Counted from the stretch's first letter, positions 1 through 8,153 are shown. The stretch: 30,471 nucleotides of DNA from a virus (IMGVR_UViG_3300021598_000892:1-30471), one strand, 5' to 3'. Notes: generated from the sequence alone by a model not told the origin. Translations and numbers: made by a program.

Positions 1-2
1 TT

Positions 3-458
3 GTTCTCATCTCACAACAACGAAACCAGTTTGGATCTATGCATGCTAGTCACATCCCCACAGGTGGCATGGCAGTCAAGTTCTTTTCTTCAACCGTCAT
101 TAAGCTCTGGTCGTCTGAGGCTGAAGCAAATGCTATTAAGGCTGGTGTTAAAGTTGGCGACAAAATTATTGAACAAAGAGTCGGAAGACCAGTTAACTGG
201 ATTATTGATTACAACAAACTCGGCCCCCCAAATCTATCAGGACAATACGACTTTTACTACCAAGGGGAAACTCTTGGTGTAGATCGTGTTGGAGAGACGC
301 TAGATGTTGCAGAAATGGTTGGTGCAGTAGAAAAAGGTGGAGCTTGGTATACTGTTAATGGAGAAAGACTTCAAGGTCGTGCTAAAGCAGTTCAGTACTT
401 AAGAGACAATCCAGAAGTTGTAGAAGAACTTATTGAGGTAATCAATGCCAAATCTTAA
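3..458 (+). CDS. recA: RecA-like recombinase, C-terminal part (5' end outside window)
   Basis: This is the C-terminal half of a RecA/UvsX-type strand-exchange ATPase. The frame is open from base 3, so the gene begins before the window. The segment NQFGSMHASHIPTGGMAVKF matches the RecA stretch after the L1 region, where a TGG(N/M)A(L/V)KF-type motif leads into the last core strands. It is followed by the RecA C-terminal domain pattern, ending in EKGGAWYTVNGERLQGR and a short acidic helix. RecA binds single-stranded DNA and promotes homologous pairing in phage replication and repair. The next gene overlaps its end by 14 bases and further recombination genes follow, which fits a recombination operon. 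An internal ATG at 39 is not a real start because the homology runs upstream of it. Confidence 0.93.
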   Translation, partial: VLISQQRNQFGSMHASHIPTGGMAVKFFSSTVIKLWSSEAEANAIKAGVKVGDKIIEQRVGRPVNWIIDYNKLGPPNLSGQYDFYYQGETLGVDRVGETLDVAEMVGAVEKGGAWYTVNGERLQGRAKAVQYLRDNPEVVEELIEVINAKS

Positions 459-633
459 TGAGTTTTTTCATAAACCAGAATTGTTACATAAGTCAGAGTT
501 GCAAAAAATTCATGGAATGAAGCCATGCTCTAAATGCAATCAAGATGCAGAAGAAGCTTTTTGGGACCCATTGACTTTAATACTTGCTTGGGAATGCCCT
601 GAGGGACATCCAAATCAGATTAAGGTTGAGTAG
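445..633 (+). CDS. Small zinc-ribbon-like protein, 62 aa
   Basis: No family recognised with certainty. It has a possible metal site built from C28-x2-C31 and C51-x3-H55 (a CPEGH motif), which suggests a small zinc ribbon. It starts inside the end of recA (14-base overlap) and its stop overlaps the GTG of the next gene, so it is probably translated by coupling. Its position between RecA and a likely nuclease suggests a recombination accessory role, but that is inference only. Confidence 0.6.
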   Translation: MPNLNEFFHKPELLHKSELQKIHGMKPCSKCNQDAEEAFWDPLTLILAWECPEGHPNQIKVE

Positions 634-938
634 TGTCAGAAAGATCAGAGGCTAAAAGAGATGGTGCAAAACAACAAAAAAATAGTGGACGTGGTGATTA
701 TCAGAAGGGTGACGCTACGTGGAAATCTTTCGTGGTGGATTATAAAGAATATGAAAAATCAATCTCTATTTCACAAAGTATTTGGGCTAAAGTTTGTACA
801 GACACCTTTAAAGTTAGTAGGGATAAGTATCCTGTTCTCAAACTCATCCTTGGCAAAGACAATAGCAAAACGAGGCTTGCAGTAATTGAGTGGTCATTAC
901 TAGAGCAATTAGTAGAAAAGTGGGAGACAGATGACTAG
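633..938 (+). CDS. Putative PD-(D/E)XK-type nuclease / Holliday-junction resolvase-like protein
   Basis: This 101-aa protein starts at GTG 633, overlapping the preceding TAG. The N-terminal third is basic (KRDGAKQQKNSGRG), then GD at residues 26-27, then VVDYKEYEKS with D36-x-K38. The order basic patch, GD, strand with (D/E)xK, then a K..S.S helix resembles archaeal and phage Hjc-like resolvases and related PD-(D/E)XK nucleases. In that family the acidic residues and the lysine bind Mg2+ and cut DNA. This is a pattern match by eye, not a firm family call. A second resolvase candidate (RuvC-like) lies 1.5 kb downstream. The last 8 bases overlap the next small ORF. Confidence 0.5.
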   Translation: MSERSEAKRDGAKQQKNSGRGDYQKGDATWKSFVVDYKEYEKSISISQSIWAKVCTDTFKVSRDKYPVLKLILGKDNSKTRLAVIEWSLLEQLVEKWETDD

Positions 939-1035
939 TTTTTTATTAGGACTAATGATAGGATTTGTAATCGGATATCCAGTCGGACTGTTTATAGATA
1001 AACTAGATAAGAGGATCAAAAATGGCAGAAGATAA
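931..1035 (+). CDS. Tiny single-span membrane protein, 34 aa
   Basis: The ATG overlaps the end of the preceding gene by 8 bases and the stop lies 14 bases into the next gene. Residues 4-22 (FLLGLMIGFVIGYPVGLFI) form one hydrophobic span with a GxxxG-like pattern, followed by a basic tail (DKLDKRIKNGRR), so the C-terminus is probably cytoplasmic. No function is recognised. It fits the coupled spacing of its neighbours, which is the main support for it being real. Confidence 0.5.
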   Translation: MTSFLLGLMIGFVIGYPVGLFIDKLDKRIKNGRR

Positions 1036-1360
1036 AAACACATTAGAGCTAATTAGCGATATAACTGAATTTAATGATTTACACGAGTTCATGAAGGATG
1101 AGCATCTTGATAGAGCTTTGTCAATTGTAGTAAAGCTTTTAATGAACCCTGATGTCCCTTCAGCTAAGGCTCCTCATCTAATTATGGAGTTACAGGCTAT
1201 GTCAACTAAGTTTGCTGTGCTTGCTTCATATTATTCTACTATTGCCAAGGATAAGGCTGGAACCTCAAACAATAACAAGAAGAACGTATATTATTCAGTA
1301 AAGGAGTCCATAGACAAGCTTGTAGATGCACTCAAGTATGTCGTTAGGTACAACTCATAA
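1022..1360 (+). CDS. Hypothetical helical protein in the recombination block, 112 aa
   Basis: It is predicted to be all-helical with no clear catalytic motif. The centre (LIMELQAMSTKFAVLASYYS) and C-terminus (YYSVKESIDKLVDALKYVVR) look like two long amphipathic helices. Size, helical content and position between recA and a Cas4-like nuclease recall recombination mediators such as T4 UvsY, but I see no diagnostic residues, so this is only a suggestion. It ends directly before the next ATG (stop 1358-1360, start 1361). Confidence 0.65.
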   Translation: MAEDKNTLELISDITEFNDLHEFMKDEHLDRALSIVVKLLMNPDVPSAKAPHLIMELQAMSTKFAVLASYYSTIAKDKAGTSNNNKKNVYYSVKESIDKLVDALKYVVRYNS

Positions 1361-2155
1361 ATGGCTAGAGATATAGTTAAGAACCTTAAGTTTAAAAAAT
1401 ACGAAGGCAACTTTGACATACAAGAGTTTGCCAAGCTACTAGATGATGCATACCTTGCAACAAAAAGACCAGATGGAGAAATGACAAAGAAATCATTTAG
1501 CCCTAGTTCTCTTGGCTATGGACATGGTAACTGTCCTAGATATTGGTACATGGCTTTTAGCGGTGCAAACTTTATAGATAGTAATGATGCAAAAGCTGTT
1601 GCAAACATGGCACAGGGTACACAAGCGCATGAAAGACTACAGGCTCTTATTCAAAGTCAGTCCACAGATCTGTTTAAGACTACAAAGATACAGTCAGTTG
1701 AAACAGAAGTTGAAATTAAAAACGAGTATCCTCCAATCAGAGGATTTATTGATTTAATTATTGATTGGGATGGCGAGAAAGTAATTGGAGAAATTAAAAC
1801 TGCTAAGCAAGAAGTTTGGGATACACGCCAAGCAGAAATGTCTCCTTCTGGAAATCATGCATTGCAAATCTTAACATACATGAAATTAAAAAATGTTAAA
1901 GAGGCTTTCTTTTTGTATGAAAATAAAAACACTCAAGAGATTCTTCTTATCCCAATCCAGATGAATGAAAAGAATAAGCAAATTATTGATAATCTTTTTA
2001 TTTGGATGTGTGAAGTTTATGACAACTTTAAGGATGGCGGGATTCCAATGAGACCATTTTTAAAAACAAGTTATGCATGTAAGGGATGTCCTATTAAAAA
2101 GGAATGCTGGTCTGGCCCAACAGGAGAAGTCCAGATTGAGGCTTACGAGGTATAA
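1361..2155 (+). CDS. Cas4/RecB-like PD-(D/E)XK exonuclease with Fe-S cluster
   Basis: This 264-aa protein belongs to the Cas4-like/RecB nuclease group that processes DNA ends. The N-terminal cysteine C58 in NCPRYWY and the C-terminal trio C240-x2-C243-x5-C249 (CKGCPIKKEC) match the four-cysteine [4Fe-4S] site. The nuclease core shows H90 (AHERL), D131 (GFIDLI) and E144-x-K146 (GEIKTAKQE), followed by a QILTYM helix with the conserved Q. In the family this resects DNA to give single-stranded ends, which suits the RecA and resolvase genes around it. It ends one base before the next ATG's upstream spacer. Confidence 0.85.
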   Translation: MARDIVKNLKFKKYEGNFDIQEFAKLLDDAYLATKRPDGEMTKKSFSPSSLGYGHGNCPRYWYMAFSGANFIDSNDAKAVANMAQGTQAHERLQALIQSQSTDLFKTTKIQSVETEVEIKNEYPPIRGFIDLIIDWDGEKVIGEIKTAKQEVWDTRQAEMSPSGNHALQILTYMKLKNVKEAFFLYENKNTQEILLIPIQMNEKNKQIIDNLFIWMCEVYDNFKDGGIPMRPFLKTSYACKGCPIKKECWSGPTGEVQIEAYEV

Positions 2156-2156
2156 A

Positions 2157-2438
2157 ATGATATGCGGTAATTCAGACTGTGCAAAAGAATTTGAGGCAAA
2201 AACTCATAACCAAAAGTACTGCTCAGATGAATGTTGTCGTGTTGCTACAAATAAAAGAATCATGGAAAAATACTATGAAAAAAAAGCAATACGAAAAGGT
2301 AAAATAATTAAGAAATGCAAAAAGTGTAAATCTCCACTAAGTAAATATCAAAATGAAGATGTATGTGCTTCCTGCATTAAAATGAGAAATAAGCAAAACA
2401 GAGATCAATTGTTGAGGATGATAGATGAAGTTAGCTGA
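2157..2438 (+). CDS. Double zinc-ribbon protein, 93 aa
   Basis: It starts at ATG 2157, right after the previous stop. GAGG ten bases upstream serves as ribosome binding site, which argues against a longer in-frame start inside the Cas4-like gene. There are two cysteine sets: C3/C8 with C22/C26 (like the MRCGNxxC...KYCSxxC finger of small phage proteins) and C54-x2-C57 with C70-x2-C73. Between them is a lysine-rich helical linker. This is a likely nucleic-acid-binding protein of unknown target. It overlaps the RuvC-like gene by 14 bases. Confidence 0.7.
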   Translation: MICGNSDCAKEFEAKTHNQKYCSDECCRVATNKRIMEKYYEKKAIRKGKIIKKCKKCKSPLSKYQNEDVCASCIKMRNKQNRDQLLRMIDEVS

Positions 2439-2991
2439 TCTTATTAAAACAAAAGCAAACAAAGTTTTGGGGATAGATGCCTCAACCAACTCTGTTGCAT
2501 TTTGTTTGATGGAAAACAATGTGCCTATTAAATGGGGTAAAATAGAATTTGTTGGTGCAGATATATACGAAAAAATATATGATGCAAAAGTTAAGATGCA
2601 TGCAATGCTAGATGAATTAAAGAGTGATTACATAGTTGTAGAGGGAGCAGTCCTTGTCAGATCACCTGATGCTGTGATAAAATTGTCATATGTCTATGGA
2701 GTTGTTATTGCTGAGCTTATGTCTACTGGCGCTAAGGTTATTACAATTAGCCCTACCGCATGGCAGGCGCACATTGGCAACAAAAATCCGACGAAAGATG
2801 AGAAGTCTGCAATAAGAGCAGCCAACCCAGGATATGCTGATTCTTGGTATAAGAATAAGTTACGACAAATTCGTAAGCAAAGAACTGTAGATTTTTTTAA
2901 TAAAAAGTATAATATTGCATTAGATGATTTTGATGTTGCGGATGCTTTTGGAATAGCCCACTATTCAAACACTGTCTTAACTGAGAGGTAA
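2425..2991 (+). CDS. RuvC-like Holliday junction resolvase
   Basis: This 188-aa protein has an RNase H fold. Its acidic residues sit as in RuvC: D18 in VLGIDAS (strand 1), E73 in DYIVVEGA (end of the fourth strand), and D170/D173 in DDFDVADAFGIAHY near the C-terminus. The SPTAWQAHIG segment is like the RuvC stretch before the last helix. The enzyme resolves four-way junctions formed by RecA-type recombination, or trims branched DNA before packaging. It closes the recombination block, and a methyltransferase gene follows after 2 bases. Confidence 0.85.
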   Translation: MKLADLIKTKANKVLGIDASTNSVAFCLMENNVPIKWGKIEFVGADIYEKIYDAKVKMHAMLDELKSDYIVVEGAVLVRSPDAVIKLSYVYGVVIAELMSTGAKVITISPTAWQAHIGNKNPTKDEKSAIRAANPGYADSWYKNKLRQIRKQRTVDFFNKKYNIALDDFDVADAFGIAHYSNTVLTER

Positions 2992-2993
2992 AC

Positions 2994-3587
2994 ATGGATA
3001 ACAGAGAAGTTTTTAATAAAGTATATCTTACAAATGAGTGGGGTCAAGATAGTGGAACAGGGTCTTTGCCATTCAATGCAAAAGAATATATTAATTACTT
3101 AAACGGATTTATTAAATTTTATAATGTAAAGACTATACTTGATCTTGGCAGTGGAGATACAAAGATCTTAAGAAGCCTAGATTTAAAAAGTATAGATTCA
3201 TATAAATGTATAGAAGTAAGTGACCACGCAATAAAAACTTATTATGGAAAGCTTCCAAAATATGTTGAGGTTATTAATGACGATATAGTAACTTGCGAAT
3301 ACCCACAAGTCGACCTAGTATTAATTAAAGATGTACTGCAGCATTTAGATTTTGAATCTATTCAGATTGTTATGGAAAAGATATTTAAAAGCTGTAAGTA
3401 TGCTTTGATTACAAATGATATACCAAGTACAACAAAAAATATTAATATTAAAAATGGAGCATATAGAGGCCTTAATCTAAAAACAGAACCATTTTTATAT
3501 ACAGATTTGCAAATTGTAAAAACATATAAGTCTGACTTTGAAGAAAAAATGGTTTATCTTTATAGAGGAACTAATGAAGCTTTATAA
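2994..3587 (+). CDS. SAM-dependent class I methyltransferase
   Basis: This 197-aa protein has the SAM-binding motif ILDLGSGD at residues 48-55, an acidic residue in KCIEVSD at the next strand, then VINDDIV and the motif IV region DLVLIKDVLQHL. The DVLQHL segment is typical of small-molecule rather than DNA methyltransferases, which would show (D/N)PPY here. The substrate is unknown. It lies next to GT25 and epimerase genes, so a sugar or glycan target is possible. It overlaps the next tiny HTH gene by 14 bases. Confidence 0.75.
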   Translation: MDNREVFNKVYLTNEWGQDSGTGSLPFNAKEYINYLNGFIKFYNVKTILDLGSGDTKILRSLDLKSIDSYKCIEVSDHAIKTYYGKLPKYVEVINDDIVTCEYPQVDLVLIKDVLQHLDFESIQIVMEKIFKSCKYALITNDIPSTTKNINIKNGAYRGLNLKTEPFLYTDLQIVKTYKSDFEEKMVYLYRGTNEAL

Positions 3588-3714
3588 AAGTAAAGACTGG
3601 CTTTATAGAAGATATGTTGTTCAAAGAAAAAGCATGGAAGAAATAGCCAAGGAGTGTTCTGTAACAACTATGACTATATACAGGCAGCTTAAAGATTTTG
3701 GTTTAGTAAAATGA
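3574..3714 (+). CDS. Small helix-turn-helix protein, 46 aa
   Basis: Almost the whole protein is one helix-turn-helix: KSMEEIAKECSVTTMTIYRQ, followed by LKDFGLVK. The same unit is often seen as the N- or C-terminal DNA-binding module of phage homing endonucleases and small regulators, where the pattern LYxxY...S..EIA...V...TI...L...G is common. Here it stands alone, either as a stand-alone DNA-binding protein or as a remnant. ATGA overlap with the next gene at 3711-3714 and a 14-base overlap with the previous gene support translation. Confidence 0.65.
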   Translation: MKLYKSKDWLYRRYVVQRKSMEEIAKECSVTTMTIYRQLKDFGLVK

Positions 3715-4358
3715 ATTATCACATAATACAAATAGATAATTCTAGGCAAGACAATATTACAGAAATTGAGAATATTCTTGGAGATCGCAGAGCAGTTATC
3801 CCCGTAGTTAATGCTCATAACGAATCAGATCTTAAAGAATTTTATTCATCTAACCTAGAGTTTCGTGTTACTGGTGCTGAGCTTACTAAGCCTGAAGTAG
3901 GGTGTTTTGCAAGTCATTATTTGGCGTGGAAATATATTGTAAAAAATAAATTAGAAGACTTGTTAATACTTGAAGATGATGCTTTGTTAAAAAATAATTT
4001 TTTAAATAAATATACTTCTTCTAAAAAAAAGCTTCCAAAAGATTACGATATGTTTTTTTTATATGCAAATAGATACATGGCTGCTAGGTTTTCTATTAAA
4101 GATCATTATATTAAAAATCATTTTATAGCCAGAGCATATCAAGACTGGTCTACTTTAGCATACTTGATTAGCTATGAGGGTGCGGTAAAGGCAATAGATC
4201 TTACCCATAAAATGGGAATGATTAGACCTGTTGATAACTTTTTACTTGAAGGCGGAGAGAATAGATTACTTAATGTCTATGCTCCAAAGCCACCAGAGCT
4301 CCTTCCTATAGAGATTAATGAAAAGTATGAGTCTACGATAAGGACAAAAAATGTATAA
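3711..4358 (+). CDS. GT25-type glycosyltransferase (LPS/glycan biosynthesis family)
   Basis: This 215-aa protein shows the family 25 core. An N-terminal IIQIDNSRQDN strand is followed by EVGCFASHYLAWKYI and then LLILEDDALL, where the EDD acidic motif binds the metal and nucleotide sugar. The C-terminal half has AYLISYEGA and PVDNFLLEGG, also family-like. Members move galactose or similar sugars onto lipooligosaccharide or protein. It is the first of several sugar genes in the window and overlaps the epimerase gene by 8 bases. Confidence 0.82.
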   Translation: MNYHIIQIDNSRQDNITEIENILGDRRAVIPVVNAHNESDLKEFYSSNLEFRVTGAELTKPEVGCFASHYLAWKYIVKNKLEDLLILEDDALLKNNFLNKYTSSKKKLPKDYDMFFLYANRYMAARFSIKDHYIKNHFIARAYQDWSTLAYLISYEGAVKAIDLTHKMGMIRPVDNFLLEGGENRLLNVYAPKPPELLPIEINEKYESTIRTKNV

Positions 4359-5253
4359 GTGTTTAGTTACTGGGGCTGCTGGATTTATTGGGTCCCACCT
4401 AGTTGATAGATTAGTGTATGAGGGTCATCAGGTTATAGCAATAGATAACGAGTCTGCTGGATCTAATGAATCATTTTATTGGAATCAAGGAGCAGAAAAT
4501 CACCTAGCAGACATTACAGATTATGAGCAAATTAAAGATTTATTTGTTGACGTAGACTATGTTTTCCACCTAGCCTCAGATGCTAGAATACAATCTTCTT
4601 TTGAAGATCCTCTAAGAAGTATAGAGGTTAATGCGATTGGAACTCTTAATGTATTAAATGCTTCTGCAAATAATAATATTAAAAGGGTTATATTTGCAAG
4701 TACATCTTCTGCTTATGGAAATACTTTGCACCTTCCAAATAAAGAAACAGATAATACAAATTGTTTAAATCCATATGCAGCAACTAAGCTCTTGGGAGAA
4801 AACCTTTGCAAGATATATAATGACAACTATTATGTTGAAACAATAATTTTAAGATACTTTAATGTTTATGGAGAAAGACAGCCTGGGTCTGGTGAATATG
4901 CAACCGTTATAGGAAAATTTTTTAAACAGAAAAAAGAAGGCAAGCCTCTAACTATTTATGGCGGAGCACAGAGAAGAGACTTTACTCACATTTCAGATGT
5001 AGTAAATGCAAATATTTTAGCAATGTATTCTGAATTAGATAATCATGACACTGGTAAGGTATATAATATTGGTACTGGAAAAAACTTTTCAATCCTTGAA
5101 GTTTGTGGTATGATATCAGATCAATATGAAATTTTTCCTGCAAGGCGGGGAGACGCTATAGCAACAAGGGCAGATATATCAAGAGCCCAAAAAGTTTTAG
5201 GATGGTATCCTAAAGTTAAATTAGATGATTGGATAGGAGTCCAAGATGCTTGA
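4351..5253 (+). CDS. NAD-dependent sugar epimerase/dehydratase (extended SDR)
   Basis: This 300-aa extended short-chain dehydrogenase is close to UDP-glucose 4-epimerase-like enzymes. It has the Rossmann motif GAAGFIGSH (residues 8-16), FHLASDARI at strand 4, a Ser/Thr-rich FASTSSAYG with catalytic Ser, and Y142-x3-K146 (NPYAATK). Later motifs are ILRYFNVYGERQ and RRDFTHISDVV, which contact the nucleotide sugar. It probably makes or converts an NDP-sugar used by the glycosyltransferases here. The exact sugar cannot be read from the sequence. Confidence 0.88.
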   Translation: MYKCLVTGAAGFIGSHLVDRLVYEGHQVIAIDNESAGSNESFYWNQGAENHLADITDYEQIKDLFVDVDYVFHLASDARIQSSFEDPLRSIEVNAIGTLNVLNASANNNIKRVIFASTSSAYGNTLHLPNKETDNTNCLNPYAATKLLGENLCKIYNDNYYVETIILRYFNVYGERQPGSGEYATVIGKFFKQKKEGKPLTIYGGAQRRDFTHISDVVNANILAMYSELDNHDTGKVYNIGTGKNFSILEVCGMISDQYEIFPARRGDAIATRADISRAQKVLGWYPKVKLDDWIGVQDA

Positions 5254-5572
5254 GCCAGTTTTTCCAGATTCAAATCAATTTAAATGTGATGATCTATATC
5301 TATTAACAGCTGGAACAGCGGCTGGCAAACAGATTCTAGAAACATGTCACGAAATAGCGCACATGCTAGTAAAAAAGAATATAGCTTATGGCAACTCAGC
5401 GTTAGATCCAATTCGTATATTTTCAAAAGCTGGTCCAAGAGAACAGCTTCATGTTCGCATTGATGACAAGCTAAATAGGTTAATGAAGGGCACAGAATAC
5501 CCAGGAGATAACGATATTGATGATCTAATAGGGTATTTGGTGCTATTAAAGATAGCAAAATCCCAATCTTAG
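5246..5572 (+). CDS. DUF1599 / nucleotide-modification-associated (Nmad1-like) protein
   Basis: This 108-aa all-helical protein carries KKNIAYGNSALDPIRIFSK and then VRIDDKLNRLMKGTEYPGDN with DDLIGYLVLL. This order (YG(N/D)SA.....FS, then RIDDK..RL, then D...DL.GY..LL) is the DUF1599 domain found in many phages, named for association with nucleotide-modification genes and possibly related to all-alpha NTP pyrophosphatases. The acidic residues would bind Mg2+. Function here is unproven. It overlaps the epimerase gene by 8 bases and is the last gene before the terminase promoter. Confidence 0.7.
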   Translation: MLEPVFPDSNQFKCDDLYLLTAGTAAGKQILETCHEIAHMLVKKNIAYGNSALDPIRIFSKAGPREQLHVRIDDKLNRLMKGTEYPGDNDIDDLIGYLVLLKIAKSQS

Positions 5573-5585
5573 TCAACTAAGATGG

Positions 5586-5600
5586 TATAATAAATCTATG
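5586..5600 (+). promoter_or_regulatory. Leaderless-type promoter of the terminase genes
   Basis: A perfect -10 box TATAAT lies at 5586-5591, followed by exactly 6 bases and then the ATG at 5598. Transcription normally starts about 7 bases after the -10 box, so the mRNA would begin at or next to the start codon. No ribosome binding site precedes this ATG. No good -35 box is visible. Confidence 0.65.
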
Positions 5601-6134
5601 GAATTAGACTTGGCTGATCATTATGATCGCATGAATAGGGTAGTTGAGGAGTTGCTCAAAGGCAATAATCCTACCCAAATTGCCTCCCTGACGGGCTTTA
5701 AACGTGCAGAGGTTATAGAGTATATAGACGAGTGGAAACAAGTCGTTAGAAACGATTCTACGGCCCGTGACAGGGCAAAAGAAGCCATCTCTGGGGCTGA
5801 CCAACATTACGCTATGCTAATTAAAGAAGCCTGGAAGACCGTAGAGGATGCTGACACACAGGGCCAGCTAAATGTTAAAGCAACTTCTTTAAAGCTAATT
5901 GCAGATATTGAAGGCAAGCGAATTGGCATGCTTCAAGAAGTGGGATTATTAGATAACGTAGAGCTAGCAACCCAGCTAGCGGAAACAGAAAGAAAACAGG
6001 ATATCCTTGTTAAAATTTTAAAAGAGGTTACAGCTTCTTGCCCAAAGTGTAAAATGGATGTGGCAAAAAGACTTTCTCAAATAACTGGTATTGTTGAGCC
6101 TATAGTTATAAATGAGGAAGTAAATGGACTTTAA
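5598..6134 (+). CDS. terS: Probable terminase small subunit
   Basis: This 178-aa protein has an N-terminal helix-turn-helix (LLKGNNPTQIASLTGFKRAE, about residues 19-38), then long helical segments for oligomerisation, and a C-terminal CPKC pair. Small terminase subunits recognise the phage DNA and present it to the large subunit. The call rests on the HTH and on position directly upstream of the large terminase gene, which it overlaps by 11 bases. It has no ribosome binding site, and a -10 box lies 6 bases before the ATG. Confidence 0.68.
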   Translation: MELDLADHYDRMNRVVEELLKGNNPTQIASLTGFKRAEVIEYIDEWKQVVRNDSTARDRAKEAISGADQHYAMLIKEAWKTVEDADTQGQLNVKATSLKLIADIEGKRIGMLQEVGLLDNVELATQLAETERKQDILVKILKEVTASCPKCKMDVAKRLSQITGIVEPIVINEEVNGL

Positions 6135-7917
6135 TTTTAATGACCTCATAGATATTTTAGATGGCGAAGAGTTTGATGAGAGACCAGTAGATCTCAGAAC
6201 ATTTGTTACAAGCCCAGAGTATCTTGGACTCCCACCGCTTTCAGAGTATCAGTATACTCTTATTGAAAAGGGCTCACAAATTTATAAAGAATCAACTCTT
6301 ATAAAGCTTTTTGGTGAAGAAGAAGGAAAGAGAAGATATAAGCAAACCTGCACAGAGATAATCGCACAGCTAGGTAAAGGTTCTGGAAAAGATTATACTT
6401 CAACAATTTCTGTTTCTTATATAGTATATTTACTATTATGCTTAAAGGATCCAGCAACATATTATGGTAAGCCTCCTGGAGATACCATTGATATTATCAA
6501 TATTGCTGTTAACGCACAACAGGCTAACAATGTTTTCTTCAAAGGATTTAAAACCAGAATTGAAAGATCTCCGTGGTTTGTTGGAAAGTACGATCCAAAA
6601 GCATCAGAGATAAGATTTAATAAAAATGTAAACGTGTATTCTGGCCATTCTGAAAGAGAGGCATTTGAGGGATATAACGTTATTGCAGTTATTCTTGATG
6701 AGATTTCTGGATTTGCCACAGAAAACACTACAGGGCATGATCAGGCTAAAACAGCAGACGCCATATATGATATGTACAGAGGTTCTGTCATCTCACGTTT
6801 TCCAGACTACGGTAAAATTATACTTTTGTCATTCCCAAGATTTAAGAATGATCCTATTCAAAAATTTTATGAGTCTGTTATTGCAGAAAAAGAAGTTGTA
6901 CTTAGGTCTAAGACATTGAAGATGGACGAAGATTTGCCAGATGGAACTACTGGCAATGAGGTCACAGTTGAATGGGAAGAAGACCATATAGTTTCATATA
7001 ATATTCCTAAAGTTTTTGCATTAAAAAGACCAACTTGGGAGATTAATCCTACTAAAAAAATTGAAGATTTTAAAGTTGAATTCTACAAAAATATGCCTGA
7101 TGCGCTAAGTAGATTTGCCTGCATGCCATCAGATGCTGTAGATGCTTTCTTTAAGTCTCGTGAAAAAATTGAAAAGTCTTTTAATAATATGGCGCTAGCA
7201 GTAGATAGTTTTGGAAGATTAGAGACATGGTTTGCTCCAGATCCAGATAAAGAATATTTTATACACGTAGACCTTGCACAAAAACATGACCACTGTGCAG
7301 TAGCTATGGCTCATGTTCAAAGATGGGTTAACGTTAAAGTAACAGATACTTACTCACAGCCTGCTCCAATCGTAGAGGTTGACGCAGTAAGATACTGGAC
7401 TCCAACTCCAGACAAGTCTGTTGATTTTACTGAAGTAAAGGACTATATTCTTTCCTTAAGAACAGCAGGATTTAAAATTAGAGTGTGTAGTTTTGATAGA
7501 TGGAACTCCCACGATATGATGCAGCAACTTAAGCAGTATGGTATTAATACAGAAACCTTATCTGTTGCTAAAAAACATTATGATGATATGGCAATGGTGG
7601 TGCTTGAAGAAAGACTAACGGGCCCACACATACCATTGCTTATAGACGAACTCCTACAGCTTAGAATTATGAGGGATAGAGTAGATCACCCACGAAAAGG
7701 ATCTAAGGATTTAGCGGATGCAGTTTGTGGAGCAATATATAATTCAATTAGTTTGACTAGACCAAATAGGAATGATGAAATTAATATACATACTTACGAA
7801 TCTTACACAATGGATGATGATTTTAGAACAGATAAAGAAGAGTCTTTTAATTTAATTAAAGCACCTCAAATGCCACCAGATTTAAAAGAAGCAATGGATA
7901 GGATGATGATAATATGA
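6124..7917 (+). CDS. terL: Terminase large subunit (packaging ATPase-nuclease)
   Basis: This 597-aa DNA-packaging motor has an ATPase half with a Walker A-like GKGSGKD (about residues 84-90), Walker B VILDE with D192-E193, and a following TGHDQAKTADAIYDM region. The nuclease half has an RNase H-type acidic set: D383 (FIHVDLAQKHD), D458 (CSFDRW) and D529/D532 (SKDLADAVCG). Length and motif order match phage large terminases. It pumps DNA into the prohead and cuts it. No portal gene follows; a sugar cassette does, which is an unusual gene order. Confidence 0.93.
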   Translation: MDFNFNDLIDILDGEEFDERPVDLRTFVTSPEYLGLPPLSEYQYTLIEKGSQIYKESTLIKLFGEEEGKRRYKQTCTEIIAQLGKGSGKDYTSTISVSYIVYLLLCLKDPATYYGKPPGDTIDIINIAVNAQQANNVFFKGFKTRIERSPWFVGKYDPKASEIRFNKNVNVYSGHSEREAFEGYNVIAVILDEISGFATENTTGHDQAKTADAIYDMYRGSVISRFPDYGKIILLSFPRFKNDPIQKFYESVIAEKEVVLRSKTLKMDEDLPDGTTGNEVTVEWEEDHIVSYNIPKVFALKRPTWEINPTKKIEDFKVEFYKNMPDALSRFACMPSDAVDAFFKSREKIEKSFNNMALAVDSFGRLETWFAPDPDKEYFIHVDLAQKHDHCAVAMAHVQRWVNVKVTDTYSQPAPIVEVDAVRYWTPTPDKSVDFTEVKDYILSLRTAGFKIRVCSFDRWNSHDMMQQLKQYGINTETLSVAKKHYDDMAMVVLEERLTGPHIPLLIDELLQLRIMRDRVDHPRKGSKDLADAVCGAIYNSISLTRPNRNDEINIHTYESYTMDDDFRTDKEESFNLIKAPQMPPDLKEAMDRMMII

Positions 7918-8153
7918 GTACATATCAAGAGCTTGCTAAGCAGTGCAAATGCTGCGGAAAACACGTACCACTTCCAACAGTTTTAAAAGAGTTTGAAGGT
8001 ACACTTTTATGTCCAACCACTTTTGCAAATGTTATGGAATATAAAAGGATCTGGGCGGCTATTGGCTCAAGACCAACAGGAAGCGTAAGAAAGCATTTTT
8101 CTGAATACGTTCAGGAGATTGTTGAAAAGAGCCTAGTTAAAAATGAGTTATGA
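7914..8153 (+). CDS. Small cysteine-containing protein, 79 aa
   Basis: No family recognised. A CKCCGKHVP motif (C11, C13, C14) and C33 (LLCPTTFAN) resemble a short zinc knuckle in which LCPTTFANVxEYxR recurs in phage proteins next to terminase genes, as I recall. The rest is helical. The ATG overlaps the terL stop (ATGA) and the gene overlaps the following glycosyltransferase by 11 bases. Confidence 0.65.
   Translation: MSTYQELAKQCKCCGKHVPLPTVLKEFEGTLLCPTTFANVMEYKRIWAAIGSRPTGSVRKHFSEYVQEIVEKSLVKNEL

Noticed and set aside
2073-2156. Longer start for the double zinc-ribbon gene inside the Cas4-like gene
   Set aside because: The in-frame ATG 2157 follows the stop directly with GAGG upstream; the extension would overlap conserved Cas4 cysteines in another frame.
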